DNA of 24,373 nt from Microbacteriaceae bacterium (GCA_017744755.1 JAGIAU010000006.1:1-24373), one strand, 5' to 3'. Counted from the first letter of the stretch, positions 16,933 through 23,394 are shown. Made by a program: numbers and translations. Notes: generated from the letters alone by a model not told the origin.

Positions 16933-16937
16933 GGCTC

Positions 16938-16976
16938 CCACGGGCCAATGCGCGTAGTTCAACGCATGTCCCGTGG
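16938..16976 (+). other. Intercistronic hairpin 1 between ATPase and receptor genes
   Basis: CCACGGG (16938-16944) pairs with CCCGTGG (16970-16976), and inner ATGCG (16948-16952) pairs with CGCAT (16963-16967), leaving a 10-base loop. It starts six bases after the ATPase stop. No T-run follows, so partial termination, transcript stabilisation or a binding site are all possible. Confidence 0.5.
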
Positions 16977-17003
16977 AAACGACGCTGACTACCGTCGAGC
17001 ACC

Positions 17004-17019
17004 GTACGGGCACCCGTAC
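17004..17019 (+). other. Intercistronic inverted repeat 2 upstream of receptor gene
   Basis: GTACGGG (17004-17010), two bases, CCCGTAC (17013-17019). It lies 12 bases before the AAGGAG ribosome binding site of the receptor gene. Together with the preceding hairpin it makes the 117-base gap unlike the other, tight, junctions of this operon. Confidence 0.45.
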
Positions 17020-17049
17020 CCCAAACCTCAAAGGAGAGGCGACCAAGAA

Positions 17050-18126
17050 GTGTCTACCCCCAGCAGCACCTCCCAGCGCATGCGTTCGCTGCGCCTGATG
17101 GCCGTCGGGACCGCCGCGTTCGCGGCGCTGACCCTCGCGGCCTGCACCGCCTCCGGCGACGCTCCCGCGCCGACCGGGACCACGGGCGGCGAGACCGCGC
17201 CCGAGACCGGCGGGCTCGACCCGGCCGTCGCGGCCGCGGCGGCCTCCGCCGACCCGTCCAAGCCGGAGGTCGACGTCCTCCGGGGCGCCCTCTGGCAGGG
17301 CCCGATCAGCGGCCAGTGGTTCCTCGGCGCCCCCACGGCCGAGGAGTACGGCATCACGCTCGAGTCCGACTGGATGACCGACGCGACCGTCGGCCGCGCC
17401 CAGCTCGCCTCCGGCGCGATCGACCTCGTCCCCGGCTCCCCCTACGGGGCCGCGCAGCTCACGCTCGGCGGCTCGGACACGCTCATCGTCGCCGGGAACT
17501 ACCTCTCGTCCCCGGGCGAGGAGGCCATCTACGCGCTGCCCGAGTCCGGGATCGAGTCGGCGGCGGACCTGGCCGGCAAGACGGTCGCGTTCACCGCGCT
17601 CACCGGCATCGACCAGAACCGCGTCAAGCTCGCCATCGCGGCGGCCGGCGGCGACCCCGACAGCATGAAGATCGTCGCGAGCACCTTCGCGGACATGCCG
17701 GGCCAGCTGCAGAACGGCACGATCGACGCCGCCGACGTCGCCGCCTACGGCATCCCCGGCGTCAAGAAGGTCGGCGCCGTCGAGGTCTTCGACCTCAGCG
17801 GCGGCGAGTTCGAGGGGCGCCCCTTCAACGTCTGGATGGCGACGAAGGCGTTCTACCTCGCCCACCCGAACGCCATCGCGGCCTTCCAGTGCGCCATGGC
17901 GGCCGGCGGCGAGATCGGGCACGACCCCGCGGGCATCGAGGGCTACGAGAAGGACGTGCTCGGATGGAGCGACGCGCAGATCGCCGGCCAGATCCAGCCG
18001 AACTTCGTCACCGGCCCGCTCGACCCGGCGTCGGTCCAGGCGGACTGGGACGACGAGGTCGCGGCCAACGGCTCCCCCGAGTTCGACGTCACCGCGCTCG
18101 TGGTCCCCTTCCCGAAGAACTGCTGA
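17050..18126 (+). CDS. ABC transporter substrate-binding lipoprotein (NMT1/SsuA-like)
   Basis: A 358-residue periplasmic-binding-type receptor anchored as a lipoprotein. The signal peptide (MRSLRLMAVGTAAFAAL) ends in lipobox LAAC (Cys32), followed by a Thr/Pro/Gly linker. The mature part has the two-lobe NMT1/THI5-like pattern: IDLVPGSPYGAAQLTLGG, ADLAGKTVAFTALTG, and FADMPGQLQNGTIDA near the hinge. I chose GTG 17050 because AAGGAGAGG lies 10 bases upstream; the longer frame from 16948 would put 34 Arg/Pro-rich residues before the signal peptide and begins inside a hairpin. ATG 17080 is a possible alternative. The ligand is unknown. Confidence 0.9.
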   Translation: MSTPSSTSQRMRSLRLMAVGTAAFAALTLAACTASGDAPAPTGTTGGETAPETGGLDPAVAAAAASADPSKPEVDVLRGALWQGPISGQWFLGAPTAEEYGITLESDWMTDATVGRAQLASGAIDLVPGSPYGAAQLTLGGSDTLIVAGNYLSSPGEEAIYALPESGIESAADLAGKTVAFTALTGIDQNRVKLAIAAAGGDPDSMKIVASTFADMPGQLQNGTIDAADVAAYGIPGVKKVGAVEVFDLSGGEFEGRPFNVWMATKAFYLAHPNAIAAFQCAMAAGGEIGHDPAGIEGYEKDVLGWSDAQIAGQIQPNFVTGPLDPASVQADWDDEVAANGSPEFDVTALVVPFPKNC

Positions 18127-18139
18127 GCGAACGGGAACG

Positions 18140-19015
18140 ATGAGTCTCATCACCGAGCGTCGACACGACGGTGCGTCGCCGGCTCCGGCCGGCGGCGCAT
18201 CGCCGCGCCCGGCGGCACGCCGCCGCCGGGGCCCCCATCGCTGGCGCACGTGGGAGCGGGTCTCCCTCGGGCTCGGCGGCATCCTCGTCTTCTGCGCGAT
18301 CGTGCAGTTCGTGACGACGGTGCTCTACACCGACCACGACACGCTGCCGGTCTTCGGCGAGGTGCTCGTGCGGTTCGTCCGGCTCTTCGGCGAGCCGGCG
18401 TTCTACGCGGCCCTCTGGGAGACGATCGCGGCCTTCCTGCTCGGCATCGTGATCGCCACCGTCATCGGCGTCGCACTCGGGGTGCTCTTCGGGCTCTCCG
18501 AGCTCACCTACCGCTCCTCGCGCACCACGGTGGAGCTGCTGCGCCCCATCCCGGCGACCGCGCTCATCCCGGTCATGATCATCATCTTCGGGACGGGCCT
18601 CGGGATGAAGACGATCCTGGTCGTGTTCGCGAGCGTGTGGGCGATCCTGTTCAACGCGCTCTACGGGGTGCGCAACGTGGATCCGCTGACGAAGGACATG
18701 GCCCGGACCTTCGGCCTGAAGCGCTTCGCGGTGATCCGCCGGGTGGTGCTGCCCGCGGCGCTGCCCATGATCTGGGCCGGCGTGCGGATCTCCGCGACCG
18801 TCTCGCTCATCGTCGTCATCACCCTCGAGCTGCTGCTCGGCGGCTCGGTCGGCGTCGGCGGCATGATCGCCCAGGCGCGGGCCGGGCAGAACGACGTGCT
18901 CGCCGCCTACTCGGCGATCATCGTCGCCGGCGTGCTCGGGCTGCTCGTCAACATCGCGCTCGCCGCCGTCGAGCGCCGTTTCTTCGCCTGGTCCACGACG
19001 ACGAGGGAGGGCTGA
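18140..19015 (+). CDS. ABC transporter permease 1 (NitT/TauT type)
   Basis: A 291-residue inner-membrane subunit. After a long Arg/Pro/Gly-rich cytoplasmic N-terminus (1-40) come about six hydrophobic segments, starting at VSLGLGGILVFCAIVQFV. The EAA-type coupling loop lies at about residues 185-215 (ARTFGLKRFAVIRRVVLPAA, then LPMIWAGVR), where the ATPase docks. The start ATG 18140 is 13 bases after the receptor stop, with GGGAA just upstream. It pairs with permease 2, three bases downstream, to form a heterodimeric pore. Confidence 0.92.
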   Translation: MSLITERRHDGASPAPAGGASPRPAARRRRGPHRWRTWERVSLGLGGILVFCAIVQFVTTVLYTDHDTLPVFGEVLVRFVRLFGEPAFYAALWETIAAFLLGIVIATVIGVALGVLFGLSELTYRSSRTTVELLRPIPATALIPVMIIIFGTGLGMKTILVVFASVWAILFNALYGVRNVDPLTKDMARTFGLKRFAVIRRVVLPAALPMIWAGVRISATVSLIVVITLELLLGGSVGVGGMIAQARAGQNDVLAAYSAIIVAGVLGLLVNIALAAVERRFFAWSTTTREG

Positions 19016-19018
19016 ACG

Positions 19019-19855
19019 ATGGCCGTGACCGAGACGACCGCGATCCGCGCCGCGATCCGGCCCCGCCGGGGCGTCGGCTGGTGGCTCTCCCGGATCGCGA
19101 TGAGCGTCGCGCTGCCGATCGTCCTGCTCCTCGCATGGCAGATCGCCGGCAGCATCATGCCGAATCCGTTCATCCCGACGCCGCAGAAGATCGGCGAGTA
19201 CGCCGGCAGGCTCTTCTTCACCGGCGGCGCGTACCTGTCCCCGGACAAGGCGTGGCTCGGCCAGGCGCTGCCGACCATCGGACGCGCCCTGCTCGGCTTC
19301 GTGCTCGGCGCCGCGTGGGGCGTGTTCCTCGGCACCTGCATGGGGCTCTCCCGCGTGTTCCGGTACTCGACGAGCTGGGTCTTCGAGTTCCTCCGGGCGA
19401 TCCCGGCGACCGCGGTGCTGCCGATCTTCATCCTGTTCCTCGGCGGCAGCGACGCGATGCGCGTCGCGTTCATCGCCTACTCGCTCTCGCTCTACGTGCT
19501 CATCAACACGGCGAACGGCGTCGGCGCGGTGGACCCGTCGCTCCTCATGATGGGCCGCTCCTTCCGGCTGTCGCGGGCCGCCGTCGTGTTCCGGATCGTG
19601 CTCCCGGCCGCCCTGCCGCAGATCTACGCGGGCCTGCGGATCGGCACGATCGGCGCGACCATCCTCGCGATCGTCTCGGAGTTCTTCGTCGCCGACAACG
19701 GGATCGGCTTCCAGATCCGGGCGACCGCCACGAGCTTCAACCTCCCGGCGATGTGGTCCTGGCTGCTCGTGCTGTCGGTCTTCGGCCTCCTGCTCAACCT
19801 GGCGGTCGAGGGCGTCGAGCGCCGGGTGCTCGGCTGGCACCGGAGGTCGCATTGA
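19019..19855 (+). CDS. ABC transporter permease 2 (NitT/TauT type)
   Basis: A 278-residue inner-membrane subunit. The first helix is at about 25-43 (IAMSVALPIVLLLAWQIAG), several further helices follow, and the EAA loop is GRSFRLSRAAVVFRIVLPAA followed by LPQIYAGLR. The start ATG 19019 has GGGAGG eight bases upstream. Two different permeases with one ATPase are less usual in this family than a homodimer, which suggests a heterodimeric pore. Its stop overlaps the TTG start of the alcohol dehydrogenase by four bases. Confidence 0.92.
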   Translation: MAVTETTAIRAAIRPRRGVGWWLSRIAMSVALPIVLLLAWQIAGSIMPNPFIPTPQKIGEYAGRLFFTGGAYLSPDKAWLGQALPTIGRALLGFVLGAAWGVFLGTCMGLSRVFRYSTSWVFEFLRAIPATAVLPIFILFLGGSDAMRVAFIAYSLSLYVLINTANGVGAVDPSLLMMGRSFRLSRAAVVFRIVLPAALPQIYAGLRIGTIGATILAIVSEFFVADNGIGFQIRATATSFNLPAMWSWLLVLSVFGLLLNLAVEGVERRVLGWHRRSH

Positions 19856-20958
19856 CGGGCACGGACGCGAGGAACCGGGCGGCCGTCGTCACCGCGTTCG
19901 GCGAGCCTCTCGAGATCACGGAGATCGCGCTCCGCGAGGTCCGCGCCGGCGAGGTGCTCGTCCGCCTCGAGTACGCGGCGGTGTGCATCACCGACGTCTA
20001 CGCCTCGAACGGGTCGACCCGCTCGATCCCGCCCTTCGTCACGGGCCACGCCGCGACCGGGATCGTCCACGAGGTGGGACCGGGGGTCAGAACGCTCGCG
20101 GTGGGCGACCGGGTCTCCATCACGGGCACGACCGAGTGCGGCGTCTGCGACTTCTGCCTGAAGGGCACGCCGGGCGCCTGCGCCGAGGTGTTCGAGCAGG
20201 GGCCGCGGCCGATCGGCACGCTGCCCGACGGCCGGGAGGTCGTCGTCGAGGGCGGCATCGGCGCCTACCTGCAGTGGAACGTCTACCGGGAGGGCACCGT
20301 CGTGCGGCTCTCGCCGGAGCTCGACCCCGTGCAGGCCGCGCTGTTCGGCTGCGGGATCTCGAGCGGGCTCGGCGCGGTGCTCTCCGTCGCGGAGGTGCAG
20401 ACCGGCGCGACCGTCGCCATCAACGGCGCCGGTCACCTCGGCCTCTGGATGCTGCAGGGCGCGAGGCTGGCGAACGCGAGCCGGATCATCGTCGTCGAGC
20501 CGGATCCGAGGCGCCGCGCGATCGCGGCCGGCCTCGGCGCGACCGACATCGTCGACCCCGCCGACGGCGACCCCGTCGCGCAGGTCAAGGCGCTCACGGA
20601 TCGGGGCCGCGGCGTCGACTACTCCTTCGAGGCCGTCGGCACCGGCGCGGCGATGGCGCAGGCCTTCGCCATGTCGCGCAACGGCGGCACGACGGTCGCG
20701 ACCGGCATGCGCGCCAGGGGCGACACGGTCGAGCTGAACGTGCTCGACTTCGCCATCCGGGCGAAGCGGGTCATGTCCTCGCAGACGGGCGGCGGCGCGA
20801 TCCACCGCGACATCCCGCGCTGGGACCGGCTGCTGCGCGAGGGGCGGATCGACCCGAGTCCGATCGTCTCGGAGGTCTTCCCGCTGGATCGGATCAACGA
20901 CGCCTTCGCCGCCGCCGTCGCACGCGACGTCCTGACCGGGATCATCGACCTGCGCTGA
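19852..20958 (+). CDS. Zinc-dependent alcohol dehydrogenase (MDR superfamily)
   Basis: A 368-residue medium-chain dehydrogenase. Catalytic zinc ligands are Cys45 (AAVCITD), His66 (GHAATG) and Cys167 (GCGISSG). The structural zinc site is Cys96, 99, 102, 110, and the Rossmann motif is GAGHLG (192-197). The residue after His66 is Ala where most family members have Glu (GHE), an unusual change next to the catalytic metal. The start is TTG 19852, overlapping the permease stop (TTGA), with GGAGG five bases upstream, so the start is well supported and coupled. Expected reaction: NAD(P)-linked oxidation of an alcohol derived from the imported compound. Confidence 0.9.
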   Translation: MTGTDARNRAAVVTAFGEPLEITEIALREVRAGEVLVRLEYAAVCITDVYASNGSTRSIPPFVTGHAATGIVHEVGPGVRTLAVGDRVSITGTTECGVCDFCLKGTPGACAEVFEQGPRPIGTLPDGREVVVEGGIGAYLQWNVYREGTVVRLSPELDPVQAALFGCGISSGLGAVLSVAEVQTGATVAINGAGHLGLWMLQGARLANASRIIVVEPDPRRRAIAAGLGATDIVDPADGDPVAQVKALTDRGRGVDYSFEAVGTGAAMAQAFAMSRNGGTTVATGMRARGDTVELNVLDFAIRAKRVMSSQTGGGAIHRDIPRWDRLLREGRIDPSPIVSEVFPLDRINDAFAAAVARDVLTGIIDLR

Positions 20959-20978
20959 CCGCGCCCGTCCCCGGCTCC

Positions 20979-20996
20979 GGCTCGCTGCGAGCAGCC
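20979..20996. terminator. Weak hairpin between convergent ADH and LLM genes
   Basis: GGCTC-gctgc-GAGC, with an alternative pairing GGCT/AGCC over the same bases, in the 44-base gap between two convergent genes. Placement suits a bidirectional terminator, but the stem is short and there is no T-run. Confidence 0.3.
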
Positions 20997-21002
20997 GTGC
21001 GC

Positions 21003-22016
21003 TCAGCGGCGCAGCGCCGCATACAGCTCGGCCCAGAGCTCCGGCCGCACGTCGTACGGCGCGCTGAACGTCACGCGCTCCGCGAGGTCGCCGTAGCGCG
21101 CCTCGATCTGCGCGGCGACCTGCTCCGGCGTGCCGACGCAGGCGAACTCGCGGAGCATCTCCTCGTCGATGATCCGCCCGATCTCGCCCCACTCGCCGCG
21201 GCGGACGGCCGCATTGAGCTGCTCGCCCTTCGCGCCCCAGCCGTGCACCTCGAGCACCGGCAGGTAGGAGGGCGTCGAGCCGTAGAAGGCGATCTGCTTG
21301 CCGACCGCGAGCGCCGCCTGCATGATCTCCGCAGGCTCGTGCCCGAGGGCGACGAAGACGGGGAAGGCGATGCCGGGGACGTCCCGTCCCGCGTGCTCCG
21401 CTCCGTGGCGCAGCGCCGGGAGCGTCACCTGCTCGACGTACGGCCGCGTCGTGAACGGGTGCGCGACGAGTCCGTCGGCGACCTCGCCCACGACCTCCGT
21501 CATCTTCTCGCCGACGCCCGCGAGCCAGATCGGCGGGTTCCCGTGGGGGTTCGGGCCCGGGTCGAAGACGGGGTTCATGAGCGTGTGCGTGTAGAACTCG
21601 CCGCGGAAGCTCGGCCGGTTCCCCGAGGCGAACGACGACCAGATCTCCCGCACGGCGCCGACGAACTCGCGCATCCGCGCCGCGGGCGCGCTCCACGGCA
21701 TCGAGAAGCGCTTCTCGATGTGCGGCTGCACCTGCGAGCCGAGGCCGAGGATGAGGCGGCCGGCGGACAGCTCCTGGATGTCGTTCGCCGCGACGGCGAC
21801 CGTCATCGGGTTCCGCGAGAACGCGACCGTGATGGCGCTGAACAACGCGACCCGCTCCGTCGCCTCGGCCGCGAGCGTCAGCGCGACGAACGAATCGTGC
21901 TTCGTCTCGGTGAGGATGACGCCGTCGGCGCCCTGCTGCTCGGCCTGGCGCGCGTGCGCAGCGGTGTTCAGGAGACTCGCCGACAGGTCTCCTCCGGCAT
22001 CGATGGCGAAGGTCAT
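21003..22016 (-). CDS. LLM-class F420-dependent oxidoreductase
   Basis: A 337-residue luciferase-like TIM-barrel oxidoreductase. Family marks: QAEQQGADGVILTETKHDSF near the N-terminus, RVALFSAITVAFSRNPM, DIQELSAGRLILGLGSQVQP (the SxGRxxLGLG motif), and PIWLAGVG. The pattern fits the actinobacterial TIGR03617-like F420 branch, in which the deazaflavin F420 is the hydride carrier rather than FMN. The start ATG 22016 has no Shine-Dalgarno, so it may be leaderless. Only 70 bases separate it from the divergent ubiquitin-like gene. It may serve the catabolic island, as it converges with the ADH, but this is not proven. Confidence 0.88.
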   Translation of the reverse strand: MTFAIDAGGDLSASLLNTAAHARQAEQQGADGVILTETKHDSFVALTLAAEATERVALFSAITVAFSRNPMTVAVAANDIQELSAGRLILGLGSQVQPHIEKRFSMPWSAPAARMREFVGAVREIWSSFASGNRPSFRGEFYTHTLMNPVFDPGPNPHGNPPIWLAGVGEKMTEVVGEVADGLVAHPFTTRPYVEQVTLPALRHGAEHAGRDVPGIAFPVFVALGHEPAEIMQAALAVGKQIAFYGSTPSYLPVLEVHGWGAKGEQLNAAVRRGEWGEIGRIIDEEMLREFACVGTPEQVAAQIEARYGDLAERVTFSAPYDVRPELWAELYAALRR

Positions 22017-22074
22017 GCGGTCAGGCTAGCGGGCGCCGCCGACATGGCCGCCGAGGCTTGTGGAGAACCCCCAA

Positions 22075-22080
22075 TAGGCT
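22075..22080 (+). promoter_or_regulatory. Probable -10 hexamer for leaderless ubiquitin-like gene
   Basis: TAGGCT fits the actinobacterial TANNNT form and ends six bases before GTG 22087, which would put the transcription start at the start codon. No Shine-Dalgarno is present. The same spacing recurs at 22726-22731. Confidence 0.45.
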
Positions 22081-22086
22081 CGTCCG

Positions 22087-22686
22087 GTGCAGATCTTCGT
22101 CACCCTGAACGGCGCCACCCTCACGCTCGAGGTCGAGTCCGGCGACACGATCGAGCAGGTGCTGCAGAAGGTCCAGGACCAGTCCGGCGCGCCGGCCGAT
22201 CAGCTCACGCTGCACTTCGCGGGGAACGCCCTCGAGATCGGCCGCTCCCTCGCCGACTACAACATCCAGAAGGAGTCGGTGCTCGACGTGAGCCGCGCCG
22301 CCGTGACCGGCCTCGCGGCGACCCCGACCGGGCCGAACGCCGTCGATCTCAGCTGGGTCTACGGCCCGCTCGGCGCCGGCGAGACGTTCACCGTCCACTG
22401 GGCCGCCGTCGGCGATCCGGCCGACGCGGGCGATGGAACGTTCTCCGCGCACTCCGCCACGGTCGCCGGGCTCGCCCCCGCGACCGAGTACGCCTTCGAC
22501 GTGACGGTCACCGGGTGGCCGGGCACGGCCTCCGCGAGCGCGACGGCGACGACGGCCGCGGCGCCGGCCGCACCCCTCGCTCCGCAGCTGCCCGCGACCG
22601 GCGCGGACGCGGGCCTCGCGCTGCCCGCGCTGCTCGTCGTCGCGGGGCTCGTCGCGGCGATCGCCGCGCGGCTCGCGCGCCGCTGA
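22087..22686 (+). CDS. Ubiquitin-like domain + fibronectin-III-like domain + LPATG/TM tail protein
   Basis: A 199-residue three-part protein. Residues 1-66 match human ubiquitin at 44 positions by hand alignment with one single-residue gap: MQIFV, TLEVE, DTIE, FAG and DYNIQKES are shared. Residues 72-155 look like a fibronectin-III domain (Trp90 in LSW, and VAGLAPATEYAFDVTV). A Pro/Ala linker leads to LPATG (168-172), a hydrophobic stretch (177-194) and RLARR, the layout of sortase substrates. There is no N-terminal signal peptide: an in-frame TAG at 22075 is 12 bases before GTG 22087, so the protein begins exactly at the ubiquitin methionine. Lys48, Ile44 and the diglycine end of ubiquitin are absent; Lys29 and Lys63 equivalents remain. 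Codon use is as GC-rich as its neighbours. Function unknown; no ligase, E1/E2 or JAB-like gene is nearby. Confidence 0.9.
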   Translation: MQIFVTLNGATLTLEVESGDTIEQVLQKVQDQSGAPADQLTLHFAGNALEIGRSLADYNIQKESVLDVSRAAVTGLAATPTGPNAVDLSWVYGPLGAGETFTVHWAAVGDPADAGDGTFSAHSATVAGLAPATEYAFDVTVTGWPGTASASATATTAAAPAAPLAPQLPATGADAGLALPALLVVAGLVAAIAARLARR

Positions 22687-22725
22687 GGCGTCTCCGACAT
22701 CCGCCGGGCACCCGCCGGGCCGCCG

Positions 22726-22731
22726 TAGTCT
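22726..22731 (+). promoter_or_regulatory. Probable -10 hexamer for gamma-carbonic-anhydrase-like gene
   Basis: TAGTCT (TANNNT) ends six bases before ATG 22738. The GAGGG between them is too close to the ATG to act as a normal ribosome binding site, so leaderless transcription is likely. Confidence 0.4.
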
Positions 22732-22737
22732 GAGGGC

Positions 22738-23256
22738 ATGGCCCTCATCGTGGAGTTCGACGGCAAGCTTCCCCGCATCGACCCGACCGCCTGGATCGCC
22801 CCGAACGCGACGATCATCGGCGACGTCGAGATCGGTCCCGGCGCCTCCGTCTGGTACGGCGCGGTCCTCCGCGGCGACATGGACCGGATCGTGCTCGGCG
22901 CCGGCTCGAACCTGCAGGACAACGTCGTCGTGCACACCGACTGGGGCAAGCCCGCGATCATCGGGGCGAACGTCGGCGTCGGCCATGCCGCGATCGTGCA
23001 CGGCGCGACCGTCGGCGACGGCTGTCTCATCGGCATGGGCGCGAAGCTGCTGAACAGCTCGGTCGTCGGCCCGGGCGCGTTCGTCGCCGCCGGTGCGCTG
23101 CTGCTCGAGGGCGCATCGGTCGAGGCCGGCCACGTCGCGATGGGCGTCCCCGCGAAGGACCGCGGCCCGATGGAGCCCGCGATGGCCGAGCGGGTCCGCA
23201 CGAACGCGTTCAGCTACCAGGAGCTCGCCGCCCGCTACCGCGCCGCCGGTCATTAG
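22738..23256 (+). CDS. Gamma-class carbonic anhydrase-like protein
   Basis: A 172-residue left-handed beta-helix protein built of hexapeptide repeats (for example IIGDVEIGPGASVWYGAVLR and TVGDGCLIGMGAKLL) with a C-terminal helix. The three metal ligands are His66 (VVVH), His83 and His88 (VGHAAIVH), and RGD (45-47) and Gln60/Asp61 are conserved. Length matches the short CamH/YrdA branch, whose members often show weak or no carbonic anhydrase activity. It lies 51 bases after the ubiquitin-like gene with its own -10-like hexamer, so co-transcription is uncertain. Confidence 0.92.
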   Translation: MALIVEFDGKLPRIDPTAWIAPNATIIGDVEIGPGASVWYGAVLRGDMDRIVLGAGSNLQDNVVVHTDWGKPAIIGANVGVGHAAIVHGATVGDGCLIGMGAKLLNSSVVGPGAFVAAGALLLEGASVEAGHVAMGVPAKDRGPMEPAMAERVRTNAFSYQELAARYRAAGH

Positions 23257-23263
23257 GCCCCCA

Positions 23264-23297
23264 CTCCGGGCGTTCCGTGCATCCGATCGCCCCGGAG
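23264..23297 (+). terminator. Candidate terminator hairpin after carbonic-anhydrase-like gene
   Basis: CTCCGGGCG (23264-23272) pairs with CGCCCCGGAG (23288-23297) with one bulged base and a 15-base loop, starting eight bases after the stop codon. There is no T-run, as is common for high-GC terminators. Confidence 0.4.
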
Positions 23298-23330
23298 CGC
23301 CCGGACTGAGGACCGACCGCCCGGACTGAG
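23298..23330. repeat. Two 13-bp direct repeats with 20-base period
   Basis: CGCCCGGACTGAG occurs at 23298-23310 and again at 23318-23330, exactly 20 bases (about two helical turns) apart, upstream of the SOS box. Function unknown. Confidence 0.6.
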
Positions 23331-23368
23331 CGGGATCGCCGGGCGATGTCGGTGGTCGCTTGCATGAT

Positions 23369-23384
23369 TCGAATGTATGTTCGA
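23369..23384 (+). promoter_or_regulatory. SOS box (LexA operator) of the imuA'-imuB operon
   Basis: TCGAATGTATGTTCGA differs by one base from the actinobacterial LexA consensus TCGAAC-N4-GTTCGA. It overlaps a perfect 12-bp palindrome ATGTTCGAACAT (23377-23388). TTGCAT (23360-23365) and GAACAT (23383-23388), 17 bases apart, are possible -35 and -10 elements, which places the operator inside the promoter. Confidence 0.8.
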
Positions 23385-23394
23385 ACATGATCCG

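Noticed and set aside
16948..17049. Upstream ATG start for the ABC receptor
   Set aside because: It would add 34 Arg/Pro-rich residues in front of the lipoprotein signal peptide and begins inside a hairpin; GTG 17050 has a proper ribosome binding site.
18250..19852. Possible fusion of permease-region frame with the alcohol dehydrogenase (long frame to 20958)
   Set aside because: The part before 19852 is a shifted reading of the two permeases. TTG 19852 with GGAGG five bases upstream and the TTGA overlap gives a normal ADH start.
22017..22086. A hidden or frameshifted signal peptide for the ubiquitin-like protein
   Set aside because: Only 70 bases separate the divergent genes, the frame has TAG at 22075, and no hydrophobic stretch of suitable length is seen in the other plus frames.
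22087..22290. YukD/EsaB (type VII secretion) or Pup as the identity of the N-terminal domain
   Set aside because: YukD-like domains share the fold but not the MQIFV, FAG and DYNIQKES strings; Pup is disordered and ends in GGE/GGQ. No ESX or proteasome genes are nearby.
22087..22686. Eukaryotic contamination as the source of the ubiquitin similarity
   Set aside because: The domain is in frame with bacterial-style FN3 and LPATG segments, codons match the neighbours, and it sits between two ordinary actinobacterial genes.
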